Of a DNA stretch of 7,777 bases, positions 1-6,756 are shown piece by piece. Source of the DNA: an uncultured Blautia sp. GTDB lineage: Bacteria; Bacillota; Clostridia; Lachnospirales; Lachnospiraceae. The stretch lies in the NCBI GenBank assembly GCA_900553515.1, contig USDN01000094.1, forward strand, positions 1-7,777, written 5' to 3'. The notes under the pieces are model-generated. The model saw nothing but the letters and a program-made list of their open reading frames with translations. It was not told the DNA's origin and ran no database searches. The translations under genes were made by a program, and so were the position numbers. Numbering within the stretch: position 1 is the stretch's first letter; each line of letters opens with the position of its first letter.

Positions 1-3
1 ATA

Positions 4-40
4 GTTCAAAACACCTACACGATGCGTAGATGTTTTGAAC
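4..40. repeat. 37-bp imperfect palindrome beyond the ackA terminator
   Basis: Ten bases at 4-13 (GTTCAAAACA) are perfectly complementary to 31-40 (TGTTTTGAAC). After one mismatch a further four pairs form (CTAC 15-18 with GTAG 26-29), giving a long, nearly closed stem. No T-tract follows on the plus strand, and on the minus strand the window ends, so a terminator role cannot be judged. It could be the terminator of a gene outside the window, a protein-binding palindrome or a dispersed repeat. The structure is seen directly; any role is a guess. Confidence 0.6.
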
Positions 41-56
41 AGGCTAAAGCCGTATC

Positions 57-92
57 AAAAAAGAAGGCTTCCATAACGGAAACCTTCTTTTA
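57..92 (-). terminator. Rho-independent terminator of the pta-ackA operon
   Basis: Read on the minus strand, a stem of AAAGAAGG and TTCC (one mismatch between the two blocks) pairs with GGAA and CCTTCTTT around a 5-base loop. It runs straight into a T-rich tail and lies about 20 bp after the ackA stop codon. The plus strand also carries a short T-run after the stem (CTTCTTTTAT), so it may work in both directions. Confidence 0.88.
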
Positions 93-112
93 TAGAATTT
101 ACACCAAAACAA

Positions 113-1300
113 TTAAACTAACGCTACAGTTTCACGGCAGATAGCAAGCTCTTCATTTGTCGGAATAACTGCAACTTTAACCTTGGAATCCGGTGTAGAA
201 ATTACAACTTCTTCACCACGAGCCTTATTTACTTCTTTATCAATAGTAATTCCAAGATATCCAAGGTAAGAGCATGCATCCTCACGAACAAGATTGTCGT
301 TCTCACCAATGCCTGCTGTAAATACAATAGCATCTACACCGTTCATAGCTGCTACATAACCGCCAATATATTTTGCGATGCCGTATCCAAGAGCTTCTCT
401 TGCATTCTTAGCATCTACATTTCCTTCTGCAGCAGCATCTTCCAGGTCACGCATATCGCTGGAGATACCGGACATTCCAAGAAGACCGGATTTCTTATTC
501 AGAACATCCATAACGCCTGCGATATCCAGATTTTCTTTCTTTGCAATAAATTCCATGATAGCAGGATCAATGCTTCCAGAACGTGTTCCCATGATCAAAC
601 CTTCAAGAGGAGTGAGACCCATAGTTGTATCAATACATTTACCGTTTACAACTGCACTGATGGAAGATCCGTTTCCAAGATGGCAAACGATAACTTTGGA
701 GTTCTCTTTGTCAAGGCCAAGGAACTCAACAGCACGTTTGGAAACAAAGCTGTGAGATGTTCCGTGGAAACCATATCTTCTGATCTTGTAGTTTTTATAA
801 TAATCTAACGGCAGACCGTAAAGATATGCTTTTGCAGGCATTGTCTGATGGAAAGCAGTATCAAATACACCAACCTGCGGTACGCCCGGCATCAGCTCTG
901 CACATACACGGATACCGATCAGGTTTGCCGGATTGTGAAGAGGAGCAAGGTCATTGCACTCTTCTACAGCTTTGATCATCTCTTCTGTGATCACTGCAGA
1001 GGAAGCAAATTTCTCACCGCCATGTACAACACGATGGCCGATAGCATCAACTTCTTTCAGGCTCTGGATTGCACCTGTTTTTTCGTTTGTAAGAGCGTCC
1101 AGAACCATCTGGATCGCCTCTTTATGTGTAGGCATCGGAGCTTCTGTAATTTCTTTTTCTCCGCCCGCTTTTTTGTAAACCAGTCTTCCGTCGATTCCGA
1201 TTCTCTCGCAAAGACCTTTTGCAAGAACAGCCTCTGTATCAGAGTTGATAAGCTGGTATTTTAATGAAGAACTTCCGCAATTGATTACCAATACATTCAT
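113..1300 (-). CDS. ackA: Acetate kinase
   Basis: Acetate kinase converts acetyl phosphate and ADP to acetate and ATP in the cytoplasm, the energy-yielding last step of acetate fermentation. The 395-residue length is normal for the family. The N-terminal signature VLVINCGSSSLKY gives Asn7, Ser10, Ser12 and Lys14. GHRVVHGG holds Arg90, FDTAFHQTMP holds Asp147, YGFHGTSH holds His179, MGTRSG holds Arg240 and TNEEL holds Glu383. These match the known catalytic residues of the Methanosarcina enzyme with a one-residue shift. HLGNGSS and GIGEN are the expected nucleotide-binding segments of the ASKHA fold. The ATG is preceded by AGGAG with a 9-base gap. The gene follows pta by 41 bp and ends at a terminator, so the two are almost certainly co-transcribed. 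No key residue is missing. Confidence 0.98.
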   Translation of the reverse strand: MNVLVINCGSSSLKYQLINSDTEAVLAKGLCERIGIDGRLVYKKAGGEKEITEAPMPTHKEAIQMVLDALTNEKTGAIQSLKEVDAIGHRVVHGGEKFASSAVITEEMIKAVEECNDLAPLHNPANLIGIRVCAELMPGVPQVGVFDTAFHQTMPAKAYLYGLPLDYYKNYKIRRYGFHGTSHSFVSKRAVEFLGLDKENSKVIVCHLGNGSSISAVVNGKCIDTTMGLTPLEGLIMGTRSGSIDPAIMEFIAKKENLDIAGVMDVLNKKSGLLGMSGISSDMRDLEDAAAEGNVDAKNAREALGYGIAKYIGGYVAAMNGVDAIVFTAGIGENDNLVREDACSYLGYLGITIDKEVNKARGEEVVISTPDSKVKVAVIPTNEELAICRETVALV

Positions 1301-1341
1301 GTTTTTACTCTCCTATTCTTTTATGTACCGTTCGGTATTTC

Positions 1342-2349
1342 TTATTTATCCTCTGCCTGGCACTGTACTGCTGTAATAGCAACAACACCAACGATATCAT
1401 CTGCAGAGCAGCCACGGGAAAGGTCATTGACCGGTTTAGCGATACCCTGGGTAACAGGTCCGTAAGCTTCTGCTTTTGCAAGACGCTGAGCAAGCTTATA
1501 ACCAATGTTTCCTGCATCAAGGTCCGGGAATACCAGAACGTTTGCTTTGCCTGCAACTTCGCTGCCAGGAGCTTTGGAAGCGCCTACGCTTGGAACGATA
1601 GCTGCATCAAGCTGGAATTCTCCATCCAGTTTCAGTTCCGGATGTTCTTCTTTTGCGATTCTGGTAGCCTCTACCATCTTGTCTACATCTGCATGTTTTG
1701 CGCTGCCTTTTGTGGAATGAGAAAGCATTGCAACGATCGGCTCTTCCTGTACCAGAAGCTGGAAAGATTCTGCAGAAGATGCTGCAATAGCAGAAAGCTC
1801 TTCCGGAGTCGGATTCTGGTTCAGACCGGAATCTGCAAATACAAACGCACCATTTGCACCATACTCACAGTTCGGAACTACGATCAGGAAGAATGCGGAT
1901 ACCAGTTTGGTTCCCGGTTTTGTCTTCAGAATCTGGAGACATGGACGAAGTGTGTCTGCTGTGGAGTGACATGCGCCGGATACCATTCCGTCTGCATCTC
2001 CCATCTTAACCATCATAACACCGTAGTACGGATACTGTGTATGAAGGATTTCTTTTGCCTTCTCCGGTGTCATTCCTTTTTTTGCTCTTAACTCAACAAA
2101 TTTGTCGATGTAGGCCTGAGTTCTGTCAGAAGTCTCCGGGTCAACGATAGTAGCACCGGAAATATCAAAGCCGCCCTCTGCTGCTTTTGCCTTGATAGTC
2201 TCTTCATTACCGATCAGGACGATCTTGGCAACGCCCTCTTTCAGAATCTTGTCAGTTGCCTCAAGAGTTCTCATGTCCTCTGTCTCCGGCAGTACAATTG
2301 TCTTGATGTTTTCTTTCGCTCTTTTTTTGAGCAGTTCAACAAATCCCAT
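1342..2349 (-). CDS. pta: Phosphate acetyltransferase
   Basis: This is phosphotransacetylase, which converts acetyl-CoA and phosphate to acetyl phosphate and CoA and feeds the acetate kinase encoded just downstream. The protein is 335 residues, the short single-domain form usual in Firmicutes, without the N-terminal regulatory domains of the E. coli enzyme. PTA_PTB family features run throughout: an N-terminal TIVLPE segment, DADGMVSGACHSTADT near 118-133, and the C-terminal block GPVTQGIAKPVNDLSRGCS with Ser311-Arg312 at the substrate-binding position known from Methanosarcina Pta. I chose the ATG at 2349 (MGFVELL) because AAAGGAG lies 11 bases upstream. The longer reading from 2370 adds seven residues that would encode this ribosome site and has no good site of its own. 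It is the first gene of the operon, driven by the promoter at 2424-2452. Confidence 0.97.
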   Translation of the reverse strand: MGFVELLKKRAKENIKTIVLPETEDMRTLEATDKILKEGVAKIVLIGNEETIKAKAAEGGFDISGATIVDPETSDRTQAYIDKFVELRAKKGMTPEKAKEILHTQYPYYGVMMVKMGDADGMVSGACHSTADTLRPCLQILKTKPGTKLVSAFFLIVVPNCEYGANGAFVFADSGLNQNPTPEELSAIAASSAESFQLLVQEEPIVAMLSHSTKGSAKHADVDKMVEATRIAKEEHPELKLDGEFQLDAAIVPSVGASKAPGSEVAGKANVLVFPDLDAGNIGYKLAQRLAKAEAYGPVTQGIAKPVNDLSRGCSADDIVGVVAITAVQCQAEDK

Positions 2350-2360
2350 GATTAAAATGG

Positions 2361-2367
2361 CTCCTTT
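2361..2367 (-). promoter_or_regulatory. Ribosome binding site that decides the pta start
   Basis: AAAGGAG on the minus strand ends 11 bases before the ATG at 2349. It lies inside the codons of the alternative start at 2370, which argues against that longer start. Confidence 0.7.
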
Positions 2368-2389
2368 CATTATTTGGCCTGACGGCCTG

Positions 2390-2413
2390 ATGAGATCATA
2401 AAAAGCATCTCAT
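2390..2413 (-). other. Stem-loop at the 5' end of the pta-ackA mRNA
   Basis: ATGAGAT and ATCTCAT form a perfect 7-bp stem around a 10-base A/T-rich loop. With the -10 box ending at 2424, transcription should start near 2417, so the hairpin would sit within the first few bases of the transcript. Such 5' stem-loops are known to protect mRNAs from 5'-end-dependent decay; that role here is inference. Confidence 0.45.
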
Positions 2414-2423
2414 AGATATCTTT

Positions 2424-2452
2424 ATTATAACCCCTGGAATTTTTTATTTCAA
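2424..2452 (-). promoter_or_regulatory. Sigma-A-type promoter of pta-ackA
   Basis: The minus strand has TTGAAA (2452-2447), a 17-base spacer and a perfect TATAAT (2429-2424). The leader to the pta ATG would be about 70 bases. This is close to consensus, as expected for a highly expressed central-metabolism operon. Confidence 0.85.
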
Positions 2453-2556
2453 GCATTTCCACCCTATAAAAAGGCAAAGTACAGTATTTTTTGAAGTGCA
2501 ATTTTGCCATTCTGGCATATTTTCTTTTTTTATTAAAAAAGACAGAAAATAATCTG

Positions 2557-2585
2557 CTGTCAAAAAAGGATAATTATGATATGAT
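2557..2585 (+). promoter_or_regulatory. Probable promoter of tmcAL
   Basis: CTGTCA (2557-2562), a 17-base spacer and TATGAT (2580-2585) precede the tmcAL ATG by about 26 bases. The -10 matches 5 of 6 and the -35 matches 4 of 6. An overlapping TATGAT at 2575 has no partner at proper spacing. The 262-bp gap between the divergent pta and tmcAL starts otherwise holds only the pta promoter, its leader hairpin and a small inverted repeat (2505-2517). Confidence 0.55.
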
Positions 2586-2611
2586 AGAAAAAAATTAAAG
2601 GAAAAACACTT

Positions 2612-3847
2612 ATGAACGTTACCGGCATCATCGCAGAATACAATCCCTTTCACATGGGCCATCTGCATCAGATCAAATATATAAAAGAAAAACTTCAGTC
2701 CGATTACATTGTCATTGCCATGAGCGGTGATTTTGTACAAAGAGGAGCTCCCGGACTGCTGCCCAAACATGTTCGGGCAGAAATGGCTCTGCGCTGCGGG
2801 GCAGACCTGGTTCTGGAGCTTCCGGTCCAGTTCTCCTCCGCAAGCGCCGAATTTTTTGCACATGGAGGCGTCTCTCTTCTAAACGGACTTGGTGCAATCG
2901 ATCAGATCTGTTTTGGAAGTGAGGAGGGAGACACTGAGGGAATGCTTCTTGCTGCCAAAATTTTAAACCAGGAACCAGCAGAATATCAAACACTTCTTCA
3001 GACATACCTGAAAAACGGCATGTCTTTTCCTGCTGCAAGAAGCAAGGCTTTAAACGGCTATCTCGGGCTTCTTCCCGGCAACGCACAGCAGACAATTTCT
3101 CCGGAGCTGCTCTCCTCCCCTAATAATATTCTGGGAATTGAATACTGTCGGGCGATCCTTTCTCTGAATTCACATATAAAACCGGTTACTCTGAAAAGAA
3201 AAGGAAGCGGCTACCACGAAAACGCTTTATCAGAGGGACAGCTCCCCTCCGCATCTGCCATTCGCCACTTTCTCCAGAAGTCAGAAAACCTTTCACCTAT
3301 TCGTGAAATGCTTCCAAAACCTGCTTTTGAAATTCTTCAGCAGGCTTTTCTCCACGGCGAATATGTTACAGAGGACGATCTGGATCTGCTGCTCCATTAC
3401 AGACTTTTGTCTTCTTCTGCAGAAAACCTTGCTTCCTGTGCAGACCTTTCACCTCAGCTTGCAGACCGTATCCTCAATCAGCTGAACCATTATCGGGGAT
3501 TTTCCCAGTTCGCAGAGCTTCTCAAAACAAAAGAGCTCACCAGAACAAGAATCCAGAGAGCCCTGCTGCATCTGCTTCTGAATATAAAGGAAACTCCCAG
3601 AGAGGCAGGCTATTGCAGGATTCTTGGATTCAGAAAGGATGCCGCCCCCCTGCTTTCAGAAATAAAAAAGAACAGCTCTCTTCCTCTGCTTACCAAAATG
3701 GCAGATGCAAAAAAGCTGCTTTCACCGATGGATCTGAAGCTTCTGGACACCAGTACAGAGGCATCCAATATATATGAGAGTATTCTATGCCATAAAACAG
3801 AACGAGCCTTCCGGCATGAGTACCAGAAACGGATCGTGATTTTATAA
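2612..3847 (+). CDS. tmcAL: tRNA(Met) cytidine acetate ligase (TmcAL, YlbM family)
   Basis: TmcAL activates acetate with ATP to acetyl-adenylate and transfers the acetyl group to cytidine 34 of elongator tRNA(Met), making ac4C. It acts in the cytoplasm. The 411 residues match the Bacillus YlbM length. The N-terminal GIIAEYNPFHMGHLHQ carries the nucleotidyltransferase HxGH motif at 14-17. Conserved family blocks follow: MSGDFVQRG (38-45), GADLVLELPVQFSSASAEFFA (63-83), FGSEEG (101-106), SPNNILGIEY (169-178), RKGSGYHE (196-203) and the SASAIR motif (213-218), equivalent to the second nucleotide-binding motif of this superfamily. The ATG is preceded by AAAGGA 9 bases upstream. It is transcribed alone, away from pta-ackA and towards the ABC operon, and ends at a strong hairpin. 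Older annotations call it a nucleotidyltransferase. Confidence 0.95.
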   Translation: MNVTGIIAEYNPFHMGHLHQIKYIKEKLQSDYIVIAMSGDFVQRGAPGLLPKHVRAEMALRCGADLVLELPVQFSSASAEFFAHGGVSLLNGLGAIDQICFGSEEGDTEGMLLAAKILNQEPAEYQTLLQTYLKNGMSFPAARSKALNGYLGLLPGNAQQTISPELLSSPNNILGIEYCRAILSLNSHIKPVTLKRKGSGYHENALSEGQLPSASAIRHFLQKSENLSPIREMLPKPAFEILQQAFLHGEYVTEDDLDLLLHYRLLSSSAENLASCADLSPQLADRILNQLNHYRGFSQFAELLKTKELTRTRIQRALLHLLLNIKETPREAGYCRILGFRKDAAPLLSEIKKNSSLPLLTKMADAKKLLSPMDLKLLDTSTEASNIYESILCHKTERAFRHEYQKRIVIL

Positions 3848-3850
3848 TCA

Positions 3851-3888
3851 AGCAGGTGCAGTCCCCATAGGGAACCGCACCTGCTTTT
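3851..3888 (+). terminator. Terminator of tmcAL, shared with the convergent ABC operon
   Basis: AGCAGGTGC (3851-3859) pairs perfectly with GCACCTGCT (3877-3885). An inner GT and CCC/GGG extension closes on an ATA loop with two mismatches. TTTTAATTT follows on the plus strand. The T-run overlaps the stop codon of the opposing ABC ATPase gene (3887-3889). On the minus strand the tail is weaker (TTGATTATA), but the same hairpin is the only terminator candidate for the importer operon. Confidence 0.88.
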
Positions 3889-4660
3889 AATTTCCGCACT
3901 CTATACTGATCTCATTAAACTTCTCCAGAATATCGTCGATATTCATGGCAGCCTTATCTTCACCGGCGCAGTCGATAACGCTTTCTCCCTGGTGCATCAT
4001 CAGAAGCCTGTTTCCATATTCCACCGCATAGCGTAGATTATGTGTAACCATAATCGTGGTCAGCTTTTTCTCTTTCACGATCTTGTCTGTCAGCTCCATG
4101 ATAATCTCTGCCGTCTTTGGATCAAGGGCTGCTGTATGCTCATCCAGGATAAGAAATTCAATTGGCGTCATAGTGGACATGAGAAGCGCCATAGCCTGAC
4201 GCTGACCGCCGGAAAGAGAACCTACCTTTACATGCATTTTGTCCTCCAGCCCAAGATTCAATGGACGAAGAAGTTCTCTGTAATATTCGATCCGCTGTTT
4301 ATTCACACCTCTTCCCAGACCAAAGCGTTTCCCTTTATTATCTGCCAGGGACATGTTTTCCAGGATAGTCATGGATGGACAGGTTCCCAGAGAAGGATTC
4401 TGATAAACCCTTCCGATTTTTTCATTTCGACGAAACTCTTTTGCATTGGTAATGTCTTTTCCGTCCAGGAGGATATTTCCCGATTCTATCGGAATGCTGC
4501 CGCAGATGATATTCAGCATGGAAGTTTTCCCTGAACCGTTGCTTCCTACTACAGAAAGAAATTCCCCGTCCTTTACCGTAAGGTTAAAATCTTTAAACAG
4601 ACACATTTCATTAACAGTACCAGGATTATAATATTTATAGATGTTTTTCAGCTCAAGCAT
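3887..4660 (-). CDS. ABC transporter ATP-binding protein, TrpXYZ-like importer (COG1101 type)
   Basis: This is the cytoplasmic ATPase that powers the importer formed with the two genes upstream. From the ATG at 4660 it has 257 residues. Walker A GSNGSGKT is at 39-46, the Q-loop Gln near 87 (VYQNP), the signature LSGGQ at 149-153, Walker B FLILDE at 169-174, the D-loop AALDP just after, and the H-loop His207 in VTHNL. All are intact, so it should be active. A TTG three bases further upstream gives MMLEL, but the ATG is preferred because of its codon and the AAGGTG site about 7 bases before it. The start overlaps the end of the permease gene by 8 bp, typical of translational coupling. The opening LELKNIYKYYNPGTVNE resembles COG1101 ATPases of the tryptophan-type systems (trpZ-like). 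Confidence 0.93.
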   Translation of the reverse strand: MLELKNIYKYYNPGTVNEMCLFKDFNLTVKDGEFLSVVGSNGSGKTSMLNIICGSIPIESGNILLDGKDITNAKEFRRNEKIGRVYQNPSLGTCPSMTILENMSLADNKGKRFGLGRGVNKQRIEYYRELLRPLNLGLEDKMHVKVGSLSGGQRQAMALLMSTMTPIEFLILDEHTAALDPKTAEIIMELTDKIVKEKKLTTIMVTHNLRYAVEYGNRLLMMHQGESVIDCAGEDKAAMNIDDILEKFNEISIECGN

Positions 4661-5537
4661 CAATCTTCACCTTCTTCCTTCTTTCCATACTTATCAGCAG
4701 CACGATCAGAAACAGTGCAGCTGTGATCAGCTTCATATCCTGAGGCTCAAAATTTCTCATGGCAACTGCCGTACATGCCTTATAGAGAACAGAACCGATC
4801 ACCACTGCGGTGGTTGCTTTCATAAAGGTCATATTTCGGAAAAGGCTGGTTCCAATGATCACGCTTGCCAGACCGATCACCACTGCTCCTGTTCCCATGG
4901 AAATTTCAAACACTCGTTCTTCCTGACAAAAGATACATCCGGACAGCGCTACCAGCCCGTTGGCAATGGCAAGTCCAAGGATCTTTACATTTCCCTGATC
5001 CCTGGCAAGGGCAGTTACCAGTTTCTCATTATCACCTACTGCCCGCAGAAGGAAACCTGATTTACTTTTCATATAAAAATCAAGAATCAGCTTCGTAACC
5101 GCAGCCAGAATCACGATCACAATCAGCGTTCCATAAGGCTGCACCGCCTCAGGAAGAAGCTTTTCAAGAAAACTGTTTTTAAAAATCGTCTCCTTGGAAA
5201 ACAGAGGAACATTGGAGGTTCCTGCAATCCGAAGGTTGATGGTCCAAAGAGCCGTCATCATAATAATGCCGGACAAGAGATCTCTGACACGTCCTTTCAC
5301 ATGGATCAGCCCTGTACAGACGCCTGCCAGTGCCCCTGCCGCAAATGCTATTGGAAGGGTCATATAAGGATTTACTCCCCGGGAAATCAGCGCAGCCGTT
5401 ACCGCTGCTCCCAGCGGAAAGCTCCCATCTGTAGTCAGATCCGGAAAATCCAGTATTTTATATGTGATATACACACCCAGGGCAAGAATACTGTAAATCA
5501 GACCCTGCTCTATAATCGTGATAAAAAAGTCCATCAC
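4653..5537 (-). CDS. ABC transporter permease, TrpXYZ-like importer (BPD_transp_2, COG4120 type)
   Basis: This is the integral membrane subunit of the importer. The 294 residues contain roughly eight or nine hydrophobic segments, near 5-27, 40-53, 56-77, 86-106, 135-155, 190-204, 212-235, 240-258 and 268-285. They are separated by short loops and end in a basic tail (MERRKKVKIDA). The opening GLIYSILALGVYITYKILDFPDLTTDGSF and the segment VRDLLSGIIMMTALWTINLRI are typical of BPD_transp_2 permeases related to branched-chain amino acid and TrpY-like systems. The start is either GTG at 5537 or ATG at 5534; GGAGG at 5545-5549 lies 7 and 10 bases away respectively, and I took the GTG for its spacing. 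The gene follows the binding-protein gene by about 20 bp and overlaps the ATPase gene. Confidence 0.93.
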   Translation of the reverse strand: MMDFFITIIEQGLIYSILALGVYITYKILDFPDLTTDGSFPLGAAVTAALISRGVNPYMTLPIAFAAGALAGVCTGLIHVKGRVRDLLSGIIMMTALWTINLRIAGTSNVPLFSKETIFKNSFLEKLLPEAVQPYGTLIVIVILAAVTKLILDFYMKSKSGFLLRAVGDNEKLVTALARDQGNVKILGLAIANGLVALSGCIFCQEERVFEISMGTGAVVIGLASVIIGTSLFRNMTFMKATTAVVIGSVLYKACTAVAMRNFEPQDMKLITAALFLIVLLISMERRKKVKIDA

Positions 5538-5556
5538 CAGTCAACCTCCATACTTT

Positions 5557-6561
5557 TTATTTCGCTTCTGCAATTTCCTCAAATATTTCTGCTGCAGAAT
5601 CTGTCATTTCTTCCGGAATTTTGATTCCCAGATTTTCTGCTGCCGCTGTATTTACATAAAGAGCCGCTTCCTCAATTGTCTCAAAAGGAAGCTCAGAGGC
5701 TTTTTTCTCGCCCTTGAGAACCTGAGCTGCCATTTTTCCGGTCTGTCTGCCAAGTTCAATATAATCCAGTCCTTCCGCAGCAAGACATCCCAGCTTCACC
5801 TGTTCGATCTCGCTTCCGAATACCGGGATCCCGGCCTCGCCCGCCATTTCAAGAATAACAGGGAGCGAAGAAACCACGGTATTGTCTGTAAGATTTGTCA
5901 TGCAATCTACTTTTTCAATGAGTGTCTGTGCCGCCAGCGGAATATCTGCCGGAGCTGTAATACCAGCTGTCTCAATCTTAAAATCATAATCACCGGCAAG
6001 TTTTTCATACTCTTTGACAGCAGACTCTGAATTAGCTTCACTTGTTGTATACATAATGCCAATGGTCTTTGCTTCCGGAAGTATCTGACGGATCATCTCC
6101 AGCTGCTGTTTTACAGGAAGTTTATCACTGGTTCCGGTGATCTCTCCTACCGGATTTCCATCTTTATCTGCAAGTTCTGCAGTTACAGGATCTGTCACTG
6201 CTGTATAGATCACCGGGATCTCTGTTTCCAATGCTGCATTATAAAGACTCTGAGCGCTTGGTGTGGCAATCCCTACCATAAGATCAACGTTATCAGATGC
6301 AAAATTATCAGAAATCTGTCCGCAGGTTCCCATGTCTGCTGCTGCATTTTTATAATCTACAGTTAGATTCTTTCCTTCCTCTATTCCTTCTTCTTTAAGA
6401 CCCTCCAGGAAGCCCTCTCTGCAGTTATCCAGAGATCCGTGCTCTGCAAACTGTTCGATTCCTATGGTGTACTGCTCCTCCGCATAAACCATTGTGGTTC
6501 CTGCAAGTGCCATGGTCAGTAATGCTGCTCCTAATACCTTCGCTGTTGTTTTTGTTTTCAT
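5557..6561 (-). CDS. ABC transporter substrate-binding protein, TrpX-like (COG2984 / ABC_sub_bind)
   Basis: This is the extracellular binding protein of the importer, 334 residues, normal for the family. Residues 1-27 form a signal peptide: basic start, hydrophobic core VLGAALLTMALAG, then VYA before an acidic mature start, EEQYTIGIEQF. The mature part has the two-lobed ABC_sub_bind pattern, with YTIGIEQFAEHGSLDNCREGF, VGIATPSAQSL, IPVIYTAVTDPVTAEL, TGTSDKLPVKQQLEMI, TIGIMYTTSEANSESAVKEYE and IPVFGSEIEQVKLGCLA in order. Tryptophan as ligand is inferred from the T-box leader and from the known TrpXYZ family, not from binding-site residues. I chose the ATG at 6561, with GAGGAG 8 bases upstream; a TTG at 6615 would add 18 residues before the signal peptide. 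The lipobox position is LAG-Thr, not LAG-Cys, so lipid anchoring is not predicted. Confidence 0.92.
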   Translation of the reverse strand: MKTKTTAKVLGAALLTMALAGTTMVYAEEQYTIGIEQFAEHGSLDNCREGFLEGLKEEGIEEGKNLTVDYKNAAADMGTCGQISDNFASDNVDLMVGIATPSAQSLYNAALETEIPVIYTAVTDPVTAELADKDGNPVGEITGTSDKLPVKQQLEMIRQILPEAKTIGIMYTTSEANSESAVKEYEKLAGDYDFKIETAGITAPADIPLAAQTLIEKVDCMTNLTDNTVVSSLPVILEMAGEAGIPVFGSEIEQVKLGCLAAEGLDYIELGRQTGKMAAQVLKGEKKASELPFETIEEAALYVNTAAAENLGIKIPEEMTDSAAEIFEEIAEAK

Positions 6562-6603
6562 TGTGTTGTCTCCTCTCTCTACTTTTGATTTTGCTTCACC
6601 GGA

Positions 6604-6632
6604 AATATACGCCAATTCCCGGCATCTGTCTG
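6604..6632 (-). promoter_or_regulatory. Possible T-box-independent promoter before the binding-protein gene
   Basis: CAGACA (6632-6627), a 17-base spacer and TATATT (6609-6604) lie between the T-box terminator and the binding-protein start, inside an otherwise unexplained 160-base stretch. The -10 matches 5 of 6 and the -35 4 of 6. In AT-rich DNA such matches arise by chance, so this is only a candidate. Confidence 0.25.
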
Positions 6633-6723
6633 TGAGAAAGAAAGCTGTGATACCGCATCCTCGCGGAGCGTTTTTTTAGAAAAATTAGTACAGAATATAC
6701 TGCTCTTTCCTACATACATAAAT

Positions 6724-6756
6724 AAAAAACCGCCTCAAGCTAATGCTTGAGACGGT
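6724..6756 (-). terminator. Regulated terminator of the T-box leader
   Basis: ACCG-T-CTCAAGC pairs with GCTTGAG-G-CGGT (one T-G wobble) around an ATTA loop, followed by TTTTTT. The 5' arm contains the CGTCTCAA segment needed for the antiterminator, so the two structures are mutually exclusive, as required for T-box control. It may also stop transcripts reading in from the gene at 7046-7702. Confidence 0.93.

Noticed and set aside
42..51. A short GGCT-AA-AGCC palindrome downstream of ackA
   Set aside because: It has four base pairs on a two-base loop, too small to be a meaningful structure on its own.
848..1264. A 138-codon open frame on the plus strand opposite ackA
   Set aside because: It is a shadow of the ackA coding frame, Cys/Phe-rich in composition with no ribosome site. 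The same applies to the other plus-strand frames opposite pta, the ABC genes and the secreted-protein gene, and to minus-strand frames opposite tmcAL.
2350..2370. A longer pta start giving MKGAILIMGF
   Set aside because: Its extra codons encode the AAAGGAG ribosome site for the ATG at 2349, and no good site precedes the ATG at 2370.
2446..2461. A cre-like (CcpA) site at the pta promoter
   Set aside because: TGGAAATGCTTGAA matches only part of the cre consensus, lacks the central CG and the closing CA, and overlaps the -35 box.
6562..6615. A TTG start for the binding protein, 18 residues further upstream
   Set aside because: It would put charged residues ahead of the signal peptide, and the ATG at 6561 has a strong GAGGAG site at 8 bases.
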